A DNA stretch of 64,000 nt from AC-69 sp050692435 (GTDB taxonomy: Bacteria; Actinomycetota; UBA4738; HRBIN12), in assembly GCA_050692435.1 (NCBI GenBank), contig JBOGVG010000103.1, forward strand, positions 4,124 to 68,123, given 5' to 3'. The translations under genes and the position numbers were made by a program. Of the stretch, positions 16,310 through 24,770 are shown one piece after another. Within the stretch, counting starts at the first letter, position 1. Every line of letters begins with the position of its first letter. The notes beneath the pieces are model-generated. The model worked only from the letters and a program-made list of their open reading frames with translations. It ran no database searches and was not told the origin of the DNA.

Positions 16310-18337
16310 ATGCACCGGCTCGCCGCGTCCCTCCTCGCCCTGTCCATATGGTTGCTCCTTCCCCTGCCGCAGGGGCAGGCGGAGGCCCCGGAGCCGCTCG
16401 TTCGCCTCACGCTGGTCAGCCAGATCCCGTGGAACTCCATCAGCCAGCGCGAGCTCGACGTCGAGGTTCGCGCGGAGAATCTGGGCTTCGAGCCCATCGG
16501 CGAGCTCTCGATCGGATGGACCCTGTGGGGCCCGGTGTTCGAACGCATCAACTACGAGCGATCCCTGGTGGCCGATCCGGAGGACGCGGTGACGATCGAC
16601 GGAGACACCCTGCCCCAGAACGGGACGATCGAGCCCGGCAGGTCCCGCGTGTTCACTGTGAGGCTCGCCCTCGATTCGGAAGGGATCGCCACGGACACGT
16701 CGCTGATCTATCCGCTGAAGATCGACCTTCGGAGCAGCTTCACCTCGCTCGCCGCCATCCGGACCCCGGTCATCTTCCTGGTGCGGCAGCCGGAGATCCC
16801 ACTCAGCCTCGCCTGGACCTTCGTGCTGCACGAGCCCATTGGGTTCGGCCCGGACGGGGTGTTCACGTCCACCGCGCTCGAGCAGGAGCTCGCCACCGGC
16901 GGGGGCCTCGCCGGCCAGATCCGGTCGTTGCTGACCCTCACCCAGGACGGCTCGCAGACGCCGATCGGGGTGGCCGTCTCTCCGACCCTGCTCACGAACC
17001 TGGTGCGCATGCGAGATGGGTACATCGTGATGGACGAAGGGCAACGTCGGCAGGTCAAGGCTGGCGAAGGGGGGGCGGGCGCGGCTGCCCAGGCCCTCGC
17101 GGGCCTGCGGCAGATCGCGGCCGCCCCCGAGATCGAGCTGTCGGCCCTGCCCTTCGCCGCGCCCAGCCTCCCCGCCCTAGCCGCGAGCGGGCTCTGGGCG
17201 GACCTCACCACGCAGCTCGAACGGGGTCGCCAGACCGTGGCTACCGCGCTCGGCCGAACCCCCAACCCCGCCATCCTCCGTCCGCCCGGCTCGGTGGTGG
17301 ACCAGGCGAGCCTGGACCAGCTCCCCGGCCAGGGGGTGACCCTCCTCCTGCTCGACGACTGGGCCGCACCACCGCCGCCGCAACCTCTCGGCTTCGTGGC
17401 ACCCCCCGCCACCTCGCTCCCCGCGGGCGGTGGGGAGATCGGCGCGCTCGTCTCCGACGCGGACGTCCAGGCCCTGTTCGGCTGGGAGCTGATGACCGAG
17501 GATCCCGTGCTCGGCGCCCAGGCCATCCTGGGCGAGCTCGCGCAAATCTGGCTGGAACAGCCGGGGGTTGAGCGAGGGATCGCCGTCACGTTCCCTGATG
17601 CGTTCGACCCACCCGGCGCCTTGTTCGGTCCGTTGGTGCGGGGGATCGCCGCCGCCCCCTGGGTTCGCAAGACCACCGCCACAGCCCTGTCCCAGGCCTT
17701 CCCCCCGCCCGGGCCGGGGCAGCTCACACCGGCGCTGTCCCCGACCTTCCCTCGTGAGTACGTGGAGACCATCAAGCAAACGCGCCGCCGGATCCGCATC
17801 TACCGTTCCATGCTCGTTGACGAGAGCGATGAGCCCGACCGGCTCGAGACGCTGCTGCTCCTGGCGGAATCCGGCCAGTTCCTGGACGACAAGACCACCG
17901 GCTCCTGGTTCGCCCGCTACGCCCGCGACTCGGTGGGGGCGATCTTCAACGCGATCCGTCCAGACACGGATCAGGTGATCACGCTGACCTCCAGCGCCGG
18001 CAGGGGGATCCCGATGCGCGTGACGAACGGGAACGACGAGCCCGTCCGCGTCACGATCAGGCTGGTCTCGCCGCACCTCCAGGGCACCCCCGAGTCGTCG
18101 ACGGTCCTCGACGCGCGGTCCACACGAACGGTGAACTTCGACGTGTCGCTGACCACCACCGGGCGGTTCCCGGTGGACGTGCAGATCGCGTCGCCCTCGG
18201 GCCGGATGATCGGCGAGAGCACCTTGATCGTGAGATCCACGGCGTACAACCGGATCGCGCTCATCATCACCTTCGGCGCGGCGGCGGTGGCCTTGCTCGT
18301 GTGGGCCAGGAGGTTCCTGCCACGTCGGACCGGGTGA
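16310..18337 (+). CDS. DUF6049-like exported membrane-anchored protein
   Basis: A 675-aa envelope protein with an N-terminal signal peptide (LAASLLALSIWLLLPL), a long extracytoplasmic region and a single C-terminal transmembrane helix (IALIITFGAAAVALLVWARR) followed by a short basic tail. Position directly upstream of murJ and overall architecture match the DUF6049 proteins of Actinobacteria (Rv3909 in M. tuberculosis). A beta-rich N-terminal segment resembling CARDB-type domains (ELDVEVRAENLGFEPIGELSI) is visible. A role in lipid II export or envelope assembly with MurJ is plausible but rests on position. It overlaps murJ by 4 nt. Confidence 0.8.
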   Translation: MHRLAASLLALSIWLLLPLPQGQAEAPEPLVRLTLVSQIPWNSISQRELDVEVRAENLGFEPIGELSIGWTLWGPVFERINYERSLVADPEDAVTIDGDTLPQNGTIEPGRSRVFTVRLALDSEGIATDTSLIYPLKIDLRSSFTSLAAIRTPVIFLVRQPEIPLSLAWTFVLHEPIGFGPDGVFTSTALEQELATGGGLAGQIRSLLTLTQDGSQTPIGVAVSPTLLTNLVRMRDGYIVMDEGQRRQVKAGEGGAGAAAQALAGLRQIAAAPEIELSALPFAAPSLPALAASGLWADLTTQLERGRQTVATALGRTPNPAILRPPGSVVDQASLDQLPGQGVTLLLLDDWAAPPPPQPLGFVAPPATSLPAGGGEIGALVSDADVQALFGWELMTEDPVLGAQAILGELAQIWLEQPGVERGIAVTFPDAFDPPGALFGPLVRGIAAAPWVRKTTATALSQAFPPPGPGQLTPALSPTFPREYVETIKQTRRRIRIYRSMLVDESDEPDRLETLLLLAESGQFLDDKTTGSWFARYARDSVGAIFNAIRPDTDQVITLTSSAGRGIPMRVTNGNDEPVRVTIRLVSPHLQGTPESSTVLDARSTRTVNFDVSLTTTGRFPVDVQIASPSGRMIGESTLIVRSTAYNRIALIITFGAAAVALLVWARRFLPRRTG

Positions 18338-19980
18338 CCCCGGACGCCCCGGAGGCCGGCGAGCTCCCACCGGAGGACTCACAGGGGTCGTTCGTCCGCA
18401 GCACCGCGGTGATGTCGGTGGGAACGGCGCTGTCGCGCGTCACGGGGTTCCTACGCTTGGCGGCCATGGCGTACGCGCTCGGCATCTCTGAGACGCGTCT
18501 GGCGGACGCCTACAACATCGCCAACATCACGCCGAACATCATCTACGAGCTCGCCCTCGGTGGGATCCTGACGTCGGTGTTCGTCCCGGTATTCGTGGAG
18601 TGGCTCCAGAGCCGGGGTCGTGAACAAGCATGGGAGCTGGCCCGCCGGGCGCTCACGATCACCGCTATCTCGCTCGGCGCGATCGCCCTGCTCGGCGTGA
18701 TCTTCGCTCCGTGGATCGTCCGCCTCTACACCGTGGGGGTGCCGGAGGACCAGCGCGCGGTGGTTAAGGAGCTCGCCTCGTTCTTCCTGAGATGGTTCAT
18801 GCCGCAGATCGTCTTCTACGGAATCGGCGCGGCCGCCACCGGACTGCTGAACGCCCATAGACGGTTCGCCGTGCCGATGTTCGCGCCGATCCTCAACAAC
18901 CTCATCGTCGTCGGCACGTTCCTGACGTTCGCCGCGATGTCCCGGCCGGACCAGGCGGTCTTGGCTACCGGGCCGCAAAAGCTGGTTCTCGCCATCGGGA
19001 CGACCCTGGGGGTCGTGGCGATGACCGCCGCGCTGTGGCCCTCGCTCCACCGCCTGGGGTTCCGGTTCGGGTGGCGGCCCGACTGGCGGGACGAGGCGGT
19101 GTCCCGCATCACCCAACTGGCGAAGTGGGTGATCGTGTACGTGGCGGCGAACCAGCTCGGATACCTCGTCGTCCTGATCCTGGCGGCCCGGGTCCAGGGC
19201 GGGTACACGGCCTACGCCGCCGGGTTCATGCTGTTCCAGCTCCCGCACTCGATCTTCGTCGTCTCGGTGTTCACGGCGCTGCTGCCGGCGATGTCGTCGC
19301 GTTGGGTCGACGGCGATCGGGCCGGCTTCCGCGAGCTCCTGGCCGGGGGGATCAGGTGGACCGGGGTGCTCGTCGTGCCGGCCGCCCTGGGCTACCTGGC
19401 GCTGGCCGTCCCCATCGTCCGACTGCTCCTCGAGCACGGGGTGACCCGTCCGAGGAGCACCGAGCTCGTGGCCGGCGTCCTGGTGTTCTTCGCCGTCGGG
19501 CTGTTCTCCTTCTCCACGTTCCAGCTCCTTCTTCGCGCGTTCTACTCGATGCAGGACACCCGGACCCCGGCCCTGGTGAACATCTCGGCGGTAGGCCTGA
19601 ACGTGGCGCTCGACTTGCTGTTCGTCTTGGTCCTCGACCTGGGGGTCCGAGGGTTGGCCCTGGGGCACGCCACCGCGTACACCTTTGGATCCATGGCGCT
19701 GGTCTTGATCGTCCGCCGCAGGCTGGGCGGGATCGACGGCAGGCGGATCCTGTCCGGCCTGACCCGGACGCTCCCCGCGGCCGCGGTCACGGCGGCGGCG
19801 GCGTGGGGGGTGGCCCGGCTCATCGAGGAACAGCTCGGCACCGTCACCCTAGGAGCACAGGCCCTCCAGGTGCTCGGGGCGGTCGCGGTGGGGGTGCTTG
19901 TCTTCGTGGCGACAGCGCTTATGTTCCGCATCGAGGAGGTCGATGTGGTGCGAAGGCAACTCGTCGCGAGGTGGAGGTGA
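18334..19980 (+). CDS. murJ: Lipid II flippase MurJ
   Basis: MurJ/MviN of 548 aa from the MOP exporter superfamily, flipping lipid II to the outer face of the membrane. The start of the core, STAVMSVGTALSRVTGFLRL, the DAYNIANITPNIIYELALGG segment and AGFMLFQLPHSIFVVSVFTALLP are characteristic. About 14 membrane segments. GTG 18334 overlaps the DUF6049 stop; an upstream GTG at 18301 would add 11 residues. Unlike mycobacterial MviN, there is no fused C-terminal pseudokinase: the protein ends after the last helices and the pseudokinase is encoded separately two genes downstream. Confidence 0.93.
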   Translation: MTPDAPEAGELPPEDSQGSFVRSTAVMSVGTALSRVTGFLRLAAMAYALGISETRLADAYNIANITPNIIYELALGGILTSVFVPVFVEWLQSRGREQAWELARRALTITAISLGAIALLGVIFAPWIVRLYTVGVPEDQRAVVKELASFFLRWFMPQIVFYGIGAAATGLLNAHRRFAVPMFAPILNNLIVVGTFLTFAAMSRPDQAVLATGPQKLVLAIGTTLGVVAMTAALWPSLHRLGFRFGWRPDWRDEAVSRITQLAKWVIVYVAANQLGYLVVLILAARVQGGYTAYAAGFMLFQLPHSIFVVSVFTALLPAMSSRWVDGDRAGFRELLAGGIRWTGVLVVPAALGYLALAVPIVRLLLEHGVTRPRSTELVAGVLVFFAVGLFSFSTFQLLLRAFYSMQDTRTPALVNISAVGLNVALDLLFVLVLDLGVRGLALGHATAYTFGSMALVLIVRRRLGGIDGRRILSGLTRTLPAAAVTAAAAWGVARLIEEQLGTVTLGAQALQVLGAVAVGVLVFVATALMFRIEEVDVVRRQLVARWR

Positions 19981-20387
19981 AGACGGTGGGGAGGCTGTCG
20001 GACGAGCGCGGGCTGGTCAGCAAGCTCGGGGTGATGTGGCTCGTCATCGTCGCGCTATTTGTGGTGGCCGCCTTCGACACTGGCTCCATCGCCCTGACCA
20101 AGTTCAAGGTGGCCAGCGCCGCCGAAAAGGCGGCCTTCGAGGCGGCGGCCACGTACAAGGCGACCGGGAACCGCGACAAGGCCCGCCTCACCGCGCTCGA
20201 ACAACTGGAGCAGGAGGCCCCGGACGCCCGGCTCGCGAGGGACGGGTTCTCCATCAACCAGCGGACGGGAGAGGTCACCGTGACCGCGGTGGACCGGGCC
20301 TCCACCCTGCTCGCCGGCCGCATCGGGTTCCTCAAGGAATTCACCAGGACGACCGCCACCGAGACCGCCGGCCCCTCGACGTTCTGA
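19977..20387 (+). CDS. TadE/TadG-like single-pass membrane protein
   Basis: A 136-aa protein with a short basic N terminus (SDERGLVSKLG), one membrane helix (VMWLVIVALFVVAAFDTG) and an Ala-rich helix (KVASAAEKAAFEAAATYKATG), the arrangement of TadE/TadG-like pilin-related proteins. The GTG at 19977 overlaps the murJ stop (GTGA). It is inserted between MurJ and the pseudokinase, which are one polypeptide in mycobacteria. Function unknown; it may be an envelope scaffold or minor pilin. Confidence 0.7.
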   Translation: MKTVGRLSDERGLVSKLGVMWLVIVALFVVAAFDTGSIALTKFKVASAAEKAAFEAAATYKATGNRDKARLTALEQLEQEAPDARLARDGFSINQRTGEVTVTAVDRASTLLAGRIGFLKEFTRTTATETAGPSTF

Positions 20388-20419
20388 GCATCCAGGGCCG
20401 TCGGCCGGATGTCGCGACG

Positions 20420-20425
20420 TAGACT
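20420..20425 (+). promoter_or_regulatory. -10 of leaderless transcript (pseudokinase)
   Basis: TAGACT 6 nt before GTG 20432, no Shine-Dalgarno. The same hexamer precedes the genes at 32170 and 53754. Confidence 0.6.
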
Positions 20426-20431
20426 GCGCGG

Positions 20432-21877
20432 GTGAGGACGGAGCAGCCACGGGCCGTGCTCGCGGGGCGATACGTCCTCGAGCAGGAGCTCGGTCGAAGC
20501 GGTCTCGGCGTGGCGTGGCGAGCCACGGACGTGGTGCTAGACCGCCGGGTGGTGGTGAAGCTGCTCCGGGCGGGGTCGGCCGAGGATCCCGGCTTCGCCG
20601 AGCGCCTAGTCGAGCGACTGCGCGCCGTGGCCCTGGTGTCCCATCCCGGGCTGGCCCGCCTCCTGGACACGGGCCGCGAGGACGGTGTGGAGTTCATCGT
20701 TCGCGAATACGTGGAGGGCGGCAGCCTCCGGGACCTCCTGGATTCGGAGAGGAAGGTGCCGGCGGACCAGGCGGCCCGCGTCATCGGCTCGGTGCTCGAC
20801 GCGCTGGCGGCGTCCCACGATGCCGGCATCCTCCACCTCAACCTCAAGCCCGAGAACGTGCTCATCGGGCCGGACGGCACGGTGCGCGTATGCGATCCGG
20901 TGATCGCCCAGGGTCCGGCGGGGACGGGCCGGTCCCAGAAGGTCGCCCCGATCGACGGGGACGGTCCGATCCCACCGGAACAAAGGAGCGGCGGGCCCGT
21001 TGACCCCCGGACCGACGTGTGGGGGGCCGGGGCCCTGTTGTTCGAGCTCCTCACGGGGGAACCTCCCCGTGACGGGCGTCCGGCCACGCCGCGATCCCTC
21101 CGCAGGGACACTCCCCGCGCGCTGGACGCTGCAGTAGCTCGGGCCCTCTCCCCGGAACCGGAGGACCGGTTCGCCTCCCCCCACGAGTTCGCCGAGTCGC
21201 TTCGGAGGATCTGGCGGGAAGCGGGGCCGCCGCTCGCCGTGCCGGTCGGACCAACGCCCCAACCCGAGGCGGTCCCGCCCCTGAGCCGCCACCGATCGGT
21301 GTTCCGCACGTGGCTGGCGATGCCCCTGCTGATCGCGCTCGTCGCCGCCGGCTCCGTGGGCGCTGGATTGTGGCTGGGGGAGCTGGAGCTCGGCGGCCCG
21401 GTGGGGGTCCAGGTGAAACGGGAGGAGGTGCCGAGCTCGACGCCTGCCACGCGTCTGGCTCGTTTCGCGTCGGTCGGGACGTTCGACCCGTTCGGCGACG
21501 GCCGTGAGAACGACTCGGGCCTCGCCTCCGCGGCCGACGGCGACGAGGCCACCGCATGGAAGTCGGAGAACTACTTCGACGGCCGGCTGAACAAGCCGGG
21601 CGTGGGGCTGCTCTTCGACCTCGGGGTCGAGCGCACGGTCACCGGATTCAGGCTCACCTCACCGCACCCGGGATTCGACTTCGCCGTGGTGGTCGGGGAC
21701 GACCCGGCGACCATGGCCGATTCCGCCCATGCCACGTTCACCGCCTCCGCCGATACGCGCGAGTCGATCGAACCCGCCGCGGGGCGATACGTGCTGCTGT
21801 GGATCACCACCGTCGTTGTAACCGGCGACGGGAACCGCGCGGAGGTGGCCGAGTTCCGGGTGGTGGCGACGGGCTGA
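20432..21877 (+). CDS. Membrane pseudokinase with extracellular discoidin-like domain
   Basis: A 481-aa protein. Residues 1-270 are a protein-kinase fold: degenerate Gly loop GRSGLGVAW, VVVKLL lysine, REYVEGGSL hinge. The catalytic HRD is HLN (LHLNLKPENVLI), removing the catalytic Asp, and DFG is DPV. It is therefore a predicted pseudokinase. A proline-rich linker leads to a transmembrane helix (about 291-312, WLAMPLLIALVAAGSVGAG) and a C-terminal extracellular galactose-binding/discoidin-like domain (GLASAADGDEATAWKSENYF). This is the domain order of the C-terminal part of mycobacterial MviN, here as a separate gene. By analogy it may scaffold MurJ regulation through FHA proteins. Confidence 0.85.
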   Translation: MRTEQPRAVLAGRYVLEQELGRSGLGVAWRATDVVLDRRVVVKLLRAGSAEDPGFAERLVERLRAVALVSHPGLARLLDTGREDGVEFIVREYVEGGSLRDLLDSERKVPADQAARVIGSVLDALAASHDAGILHLNLKPENVLIGPDGTVRVCDPVIAQGPAGTGRSQKVAPIDGDGPIPPEQRSGGPVDPRTDVWGAGALLFELLTGEPPRDGRPATPRSLRRDTPRALDAAVARALSPEPEDRFASPHEFAESLRRIWREAGPPLAVPVGPTPQPEAVPPLSRHRSVFRTWLAMPLLIALVAAGSVGAGLWLGELELGGPVGVQVKREEVPSSTPATRLARFASVGTFDPFGDGRENDSGLASAADGDEATAWKSENYFDGRLNKPGVGLLFDLGVERTVTGFRLTSPHPGFDFAVVVGDDPATMADSAHATFTASADTRESIEPAAGRYVLLWITTVVVTGDGNRAEVAEFRVVATG

Positions 21878-22470
21878 TGCCGGACGGCGAACGCGACGAG
21901 GACCTGGTCCGTCGGGCCGTGAGTGGAGAGCATTCGGCGTTCGGAATCCTCGTCGAGCGGCACGAGCGCCGCGTGTACAACCTGGCGCTCCGGATGACCG
22001 GACACGAAGAGGACGCGCGCGACGCCACCCAGGAGGCCTTCCTCACCGCCCTCCGGAAGCTCTCGTCGTTCCGGGGCGAGGCCGCCTTCACCACCTGGAT
22101 GCACCGGGTCACCGTGAATACGTGCTACGACCTCCTCCGAAAGCGAAGGCGGGCACCCTTGCTCGAGCGGAGCGAGGAACACGAGCCGGAGCCGCCCCCC
22201 GCGCCCGACCCTGCCGACGCCACGGACCTCTCGATCGACGTGCAGCGGGCGCTGCTCCGGGTGCCGCCCGACTACCGGATCGTGATGATCCTCCACGACG
22301 TCCAGGACCTGCCCTACGAGGAGGTTGCGGCGATCGTGGGCGTGCCGGTGGGCACGGTGAAGTCGCGCCTGCACCGGGGTCGGGTGGCGCTGTCCCGGGC
22401 CCTCCGCGGCCGCTCGGAGCGGGAACGTCCCGAGCCGCCGGGACCGTCTGACCAGGCGAGGTCGAGATGA
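21877..22470 (+). CDS. ECF sigma factor, SigM-like
   Basis: Extracytoplasmic-function sigma factor of 197 aa. Region 2 covers about residues 12-80 (EHSAFGILVERHERRVYNLALRMTGHEEDARDATQEAFL, with the -10 recognition segment FTTWMHRVTVNTCYDLLRKRRR). Region 4 covers about 115-170 (DYRIVMILHDVQDLPYEEVAAIVGVPVGTVKSRLHRGR). Its position after murJ and before an anti-sigma gene matches SigM. Start ATG overlaps the pseudokinase stop (TGATG). The C terminus is Arg/Pro-rich. Likely controlled by the next gene. Confidence 0.92.
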   Translation: MPDGERDEDLVRRAVSGEHSAFGILVERHERRVYNLALRMTGHEEDARDATQEAFLTALRKLSSFRGEAAFTTWMHRVTVNTCYDLLRKRRRAPLLERSEEHEPEPPPAPDPADATDLSIDVQRALLRVPPDYRIVMILHDVQDLPYEEVAAIVGVPVGTVKSRLHRGRVALSRALRGRSERERPEPPGPSDQARSR

Positions 22471-23228
22471 CGCACCCCGAGGAACTCCTTGCCGGCTACG
22501 TCGACGGCGCGCTCACCGAGGAGGAGCGGGCCGAGGTCGACGCGCACCTCGCCACGTGCTGGGCGTGCCGGGAAGAGATGGAGCTCTCCACCCTGGCCGT
22601 GGCGGCCCTGGCCGAGCTGCCCGAGCAGCCCGTCCCGCTCGGCGTGATGAACCCGGTCGCCGCCGAGATCCGCCGGCGGGGCGCCGGAGCGGCCGCCACA
22701 CCGTGGTGGGGCAGGTTCCAATGGGCCGCCGGGCTCGCTGCGGCCGCGGCGCTGGTGGCGGTGATCGCCGTGGTACTCCCGCGCCTGGGAGAGGAGGAGA
22801 AGAGCGCGGCCCTCAGGGCCGAGGCCGGTGGGGCGACGCCCACCGAGTCGGTCCCCGGCGCCGACGCCGCCCTGGCCAGGGGCGTCTTCCTGGAGATCCA
22901 GCCGGACGCGGACTACAGCGCCGAAGACCTGGAGGCCCTGGCGAACGAGGCCGCTCAGCGGACGGGCCTCAGCGCCGTGGCCCCCGGCGCGGCGACGGTC
23001 GCCCACGCCGAGGCCAACGCCGCCAAGGCGTGCCTGGTCGAGCCGGGCGGCCTCACGGAAGGCGACCGGCTGGTCCGGCTGATCCGGGCCAGGTTCGATG
23101 GGAAGCCCGCGTACCTCGGGGTCTACCTGGAGAGCCCCGGTGCCGACCGGCCCTCCAACCGGGTCGTCATCTGGGTCGTGGCCACGAAGGACTGCCGGAT
23201 ACTGTCCTTTTCGTCCAAGCCGCTGTAG
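22467..23228 (+). CDS. Anti-sigma factor with zinc-finger domain
   Basis: A 253-aa membrane anti-sigma factor. The N-terminal ZAS motif HLATCWACREEM (HxxxCxxC) lies about residues 28-39. One transmembrane helix covers about 88-110 (AAGLAAAAALVAVIAVVLP), followed by a soluble extracytoplasmic domain with two or more Cys. It overlaps the sigma gene by ATGA, so the pair is produced together; it should hold the sigma factor at the membrane until an envelope or redox signal releases it. Confidence 0.9.
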   Translation: MTHPEELLAGYVDGALTEEERAEVDAHLATCWACREEMELSTLAVAALAELPEQPVPLGVMNPVAAEIRRRGAGAAATPWWGRFQWAAGLAAAAALVAVIAVVLPRLGEEEKSAALRAEAGGATPTESVPGADAALARGVFLEIQPDADYSAEDLEALANEAAQRTGLSAVAPGAATVAHAEANAAKACLVEPGGLTEGDRLVRLIRARFDGKPAYLGVYLESPGADRPSNRVVIWVVATKDCRILSFSSKPL

Positions 23229-23272
23229 CGGCGGGACTGCTTCGTCCCCCACCCGCCGCAACAGCACGGCGC

Positions 23273-23302
23273 TTGGATGTTTCGAGCGGACACTCGTAGA
23301 GT
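23273..23302 (+). promoter_or_regulatory. Promoter of MerR-type regulator
   Basis: TTGGAT at 23273-23278, an 18-nt spacer, and TAGAGT at 23297-23302. The -10 ends 8 nt before GTG 23311 with no Shine-Dalgarno, so the transcript is probably leaderless. Confidence 0.55.
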
Positions 23303-23310
23303 TGTCGTTC

Positions 23311-24081
23311 GTGAGGTACCGGGTCGAGCAGCTCGCCGCGGCGTGCGACGTCTCCGTGGACACGGTCCGCTTCTACCAGACCCGGGGCCTCCTCCCGCCG
23401 CCGGAACGCGAGGGGCGGGTGGCCTGGTACGGCCCCCGACACGCCGAGCGGATCCGTGAGGTCCGCGCGCTCCAGCGAAAGGGCCTGACCCTCGCCGCGA
23501 TCAAGCACGTGATCCAGGGCGAGCTGGGCAAGGCCGACGCCAACCTCGCGGCGGCGGTGGCCGCAGCGCGGGGGGAAGGGCGCGACGACGCGTTGCTCAC
23601 GCTCGAGCAGTTCGGGGCGGCCAGCGGCGTCCCGCCGTCGCTGATCCAGGCGGTGGAGCGAGAGGGGATCCGCCTCGCTCGGCGGGTCGATGGGGAGGAC
23701 CGGTACATCGCCGCCGACATCGACATGGTCCGGGCGGCCCTGAAGCTCCTCGAGTACGGCCTTCCCTTGGGAGAGCTGCTCACCCTGGCCCGCGACACCC
23801 ACCGGGCCATGGCCGGGCTGGCCGAGCGAGCGGTCGAGCTGTTCGACGAACGGGTCCGAAAGCCCATCCGAGACACCGCCGCATCCGACGAGGAAGCCGC
23901 CGCGCAGCTCGTCGAGGCGTTCCGCACGCTCCTCCCCGCGGTCACCGAGCTCGTGGCGAACCACTTCCGCCGGGTGCTGCTCGGCGTGGCCGAGGAGCAC
24001 ATCGAGCGGGTGGGCGGAAAGGCCGAGGTGGAGGCGGCCCGGGCCGAGTCCCGGCGCCTCGACCGCGCGTGGCAGGCGTGA
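23311..24081 (+). CDS. MerR family transcriptional regulator
   Basis: A 256-aa regulator with an N-terminal MerR winged helix-turn-helix (YRVEQLAAACDVSVDTVRFYQTRGLLPPPER, residues 3-33). Its second part includes another helix-turn-helix-like segment (LEQFGAASGVPPSLIQAVEREG) and a helical ligand or dimer region. There is no obvious metal-binding Cys set. Its stop overlaps the start of menG (GTGA), so it heads the menaquinone operon and may regulate it. Confidence 0.85.
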   Translation: MRYRVEQLAAACDVSVDTVRFYQTRGLLPPPEREGRVAWYGPRHAERIREVRALQRKGLTLAAIKHVIQGELGKADANLAAAVAAARGEGRDDALLTLEQFGAASGVPPSLIQAVEREGIRLARRVDGEDRYIAADIDMVRAALKLLEYGLPLGELLTLARDTHRAMAGLAERAVELFDERVRKPIRDTAASDEEAAAQLVEAFRTLLPAVTELVANHFRRVLLGVAEEHIERVGGKAEVEAARAESRRLDRAWQA

Positions 24082-24770
24082 CCGGTTCCGAGGGCCTGCC
24101 GCAGGGCGAGGACAAGGCCCGCCGGGTCCGAGGGATGTTCGACGCCATCGCCGGGCGATACGACTTGGTGAACCGGGTCATGACATTCGGGATGGACGTG
24201 GGGTGGCGCCGACGCGCGGTCCGCGAGCTTCGGCTCCCCGGCGGCGCTCTCGTGGTCGACCTCGCTTGCGGCACCGGCGACCTGTGCAGCGAGCTCCACC
24301 GCAACGGATACCGAGCGGTCGGGTTCGACTTCTCCCACGGCATGCTGGCCGAGGCCACCACCGATGCGCCCCTGGTGGAGGCCGACGTCCTTCGCTTGCC
24401 GGTGCGCGACGCCTCGACCGACGGGGCGACGTGCGGGTTCGCGCTTCGAAACGTCATCGACCTCCGGGCGTTCTTCGAGGAGTTGGCGAGGGTCGTCCGG
24501 CGAGATGGGCGGATCGCGCTGCTCGAGGCGTCCGAGCCCGAGGGCCCCGTGATGCGGGCCGGCCACAACATGTACTTCCGGCGTGTGGTGCCGGTGATCG
24601 GCGGCGTGTTGTCGGATCGGGAGGCGTACCGCTACCTCCCCCGGTCCATGGAGTACCTCCCGCAGCCACCGGAGCTGCTCGCATTGCTTCGGGGCTCCGG
24701 GTTCCCGGACGCGCGGCGACTCCCGCTCTCGGGCGGCATCGCGCAGCTGCTGGTTGGGACGCGGGAATGA
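24078..24770 (+). CDS. menG: Demethylmenaquinone methyltransferase
   Basis: UbiE/MenG-type class I SAM methyltransferase of 230 aa, the last step of menaquinone synthesis. Family signatures are MFDAIAGRYDLVNRVMTFGMD (residues 17-37), the SAM motif VVDLACGTGDLC, and FALRNVIDLRAFFEELARV in place of the usual GLRN-type motif. GTG 24078 overlaps the MerR stop. It is coupled by ATGA to the isochorismate synthase gene. Menaquinone context makes MenG more likely than UbiE. Confidence 0.9.
   Translation: MTGSEGLPQGEDKARRVRGMFDAIAGRYDLVNRVMTFGMDVGWRRRAVRELRLPGGALVVDLACGTGDLCSELHRNGYRAVGFDFSHGMLAEATTDAPLVEADVLRLPVRDASTDGATCGFALRNVIDLRAFFEELARVVRRDGRIALLEASEPEGPVMRAGHNMYFRRVVPVIGGVLSDREAYRYLPRSMEYLPQPPELLALLRGSGFPDARRLPLSGGIAQLLVGTRE

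Noticed and set aside
19035..20387. 450-aa frame ending in the TadE-like protein
   Set aside because: Its first 314 codons are the shadow of murJ; the real gene starts at GTG 19977 overlapping the murJ stop.
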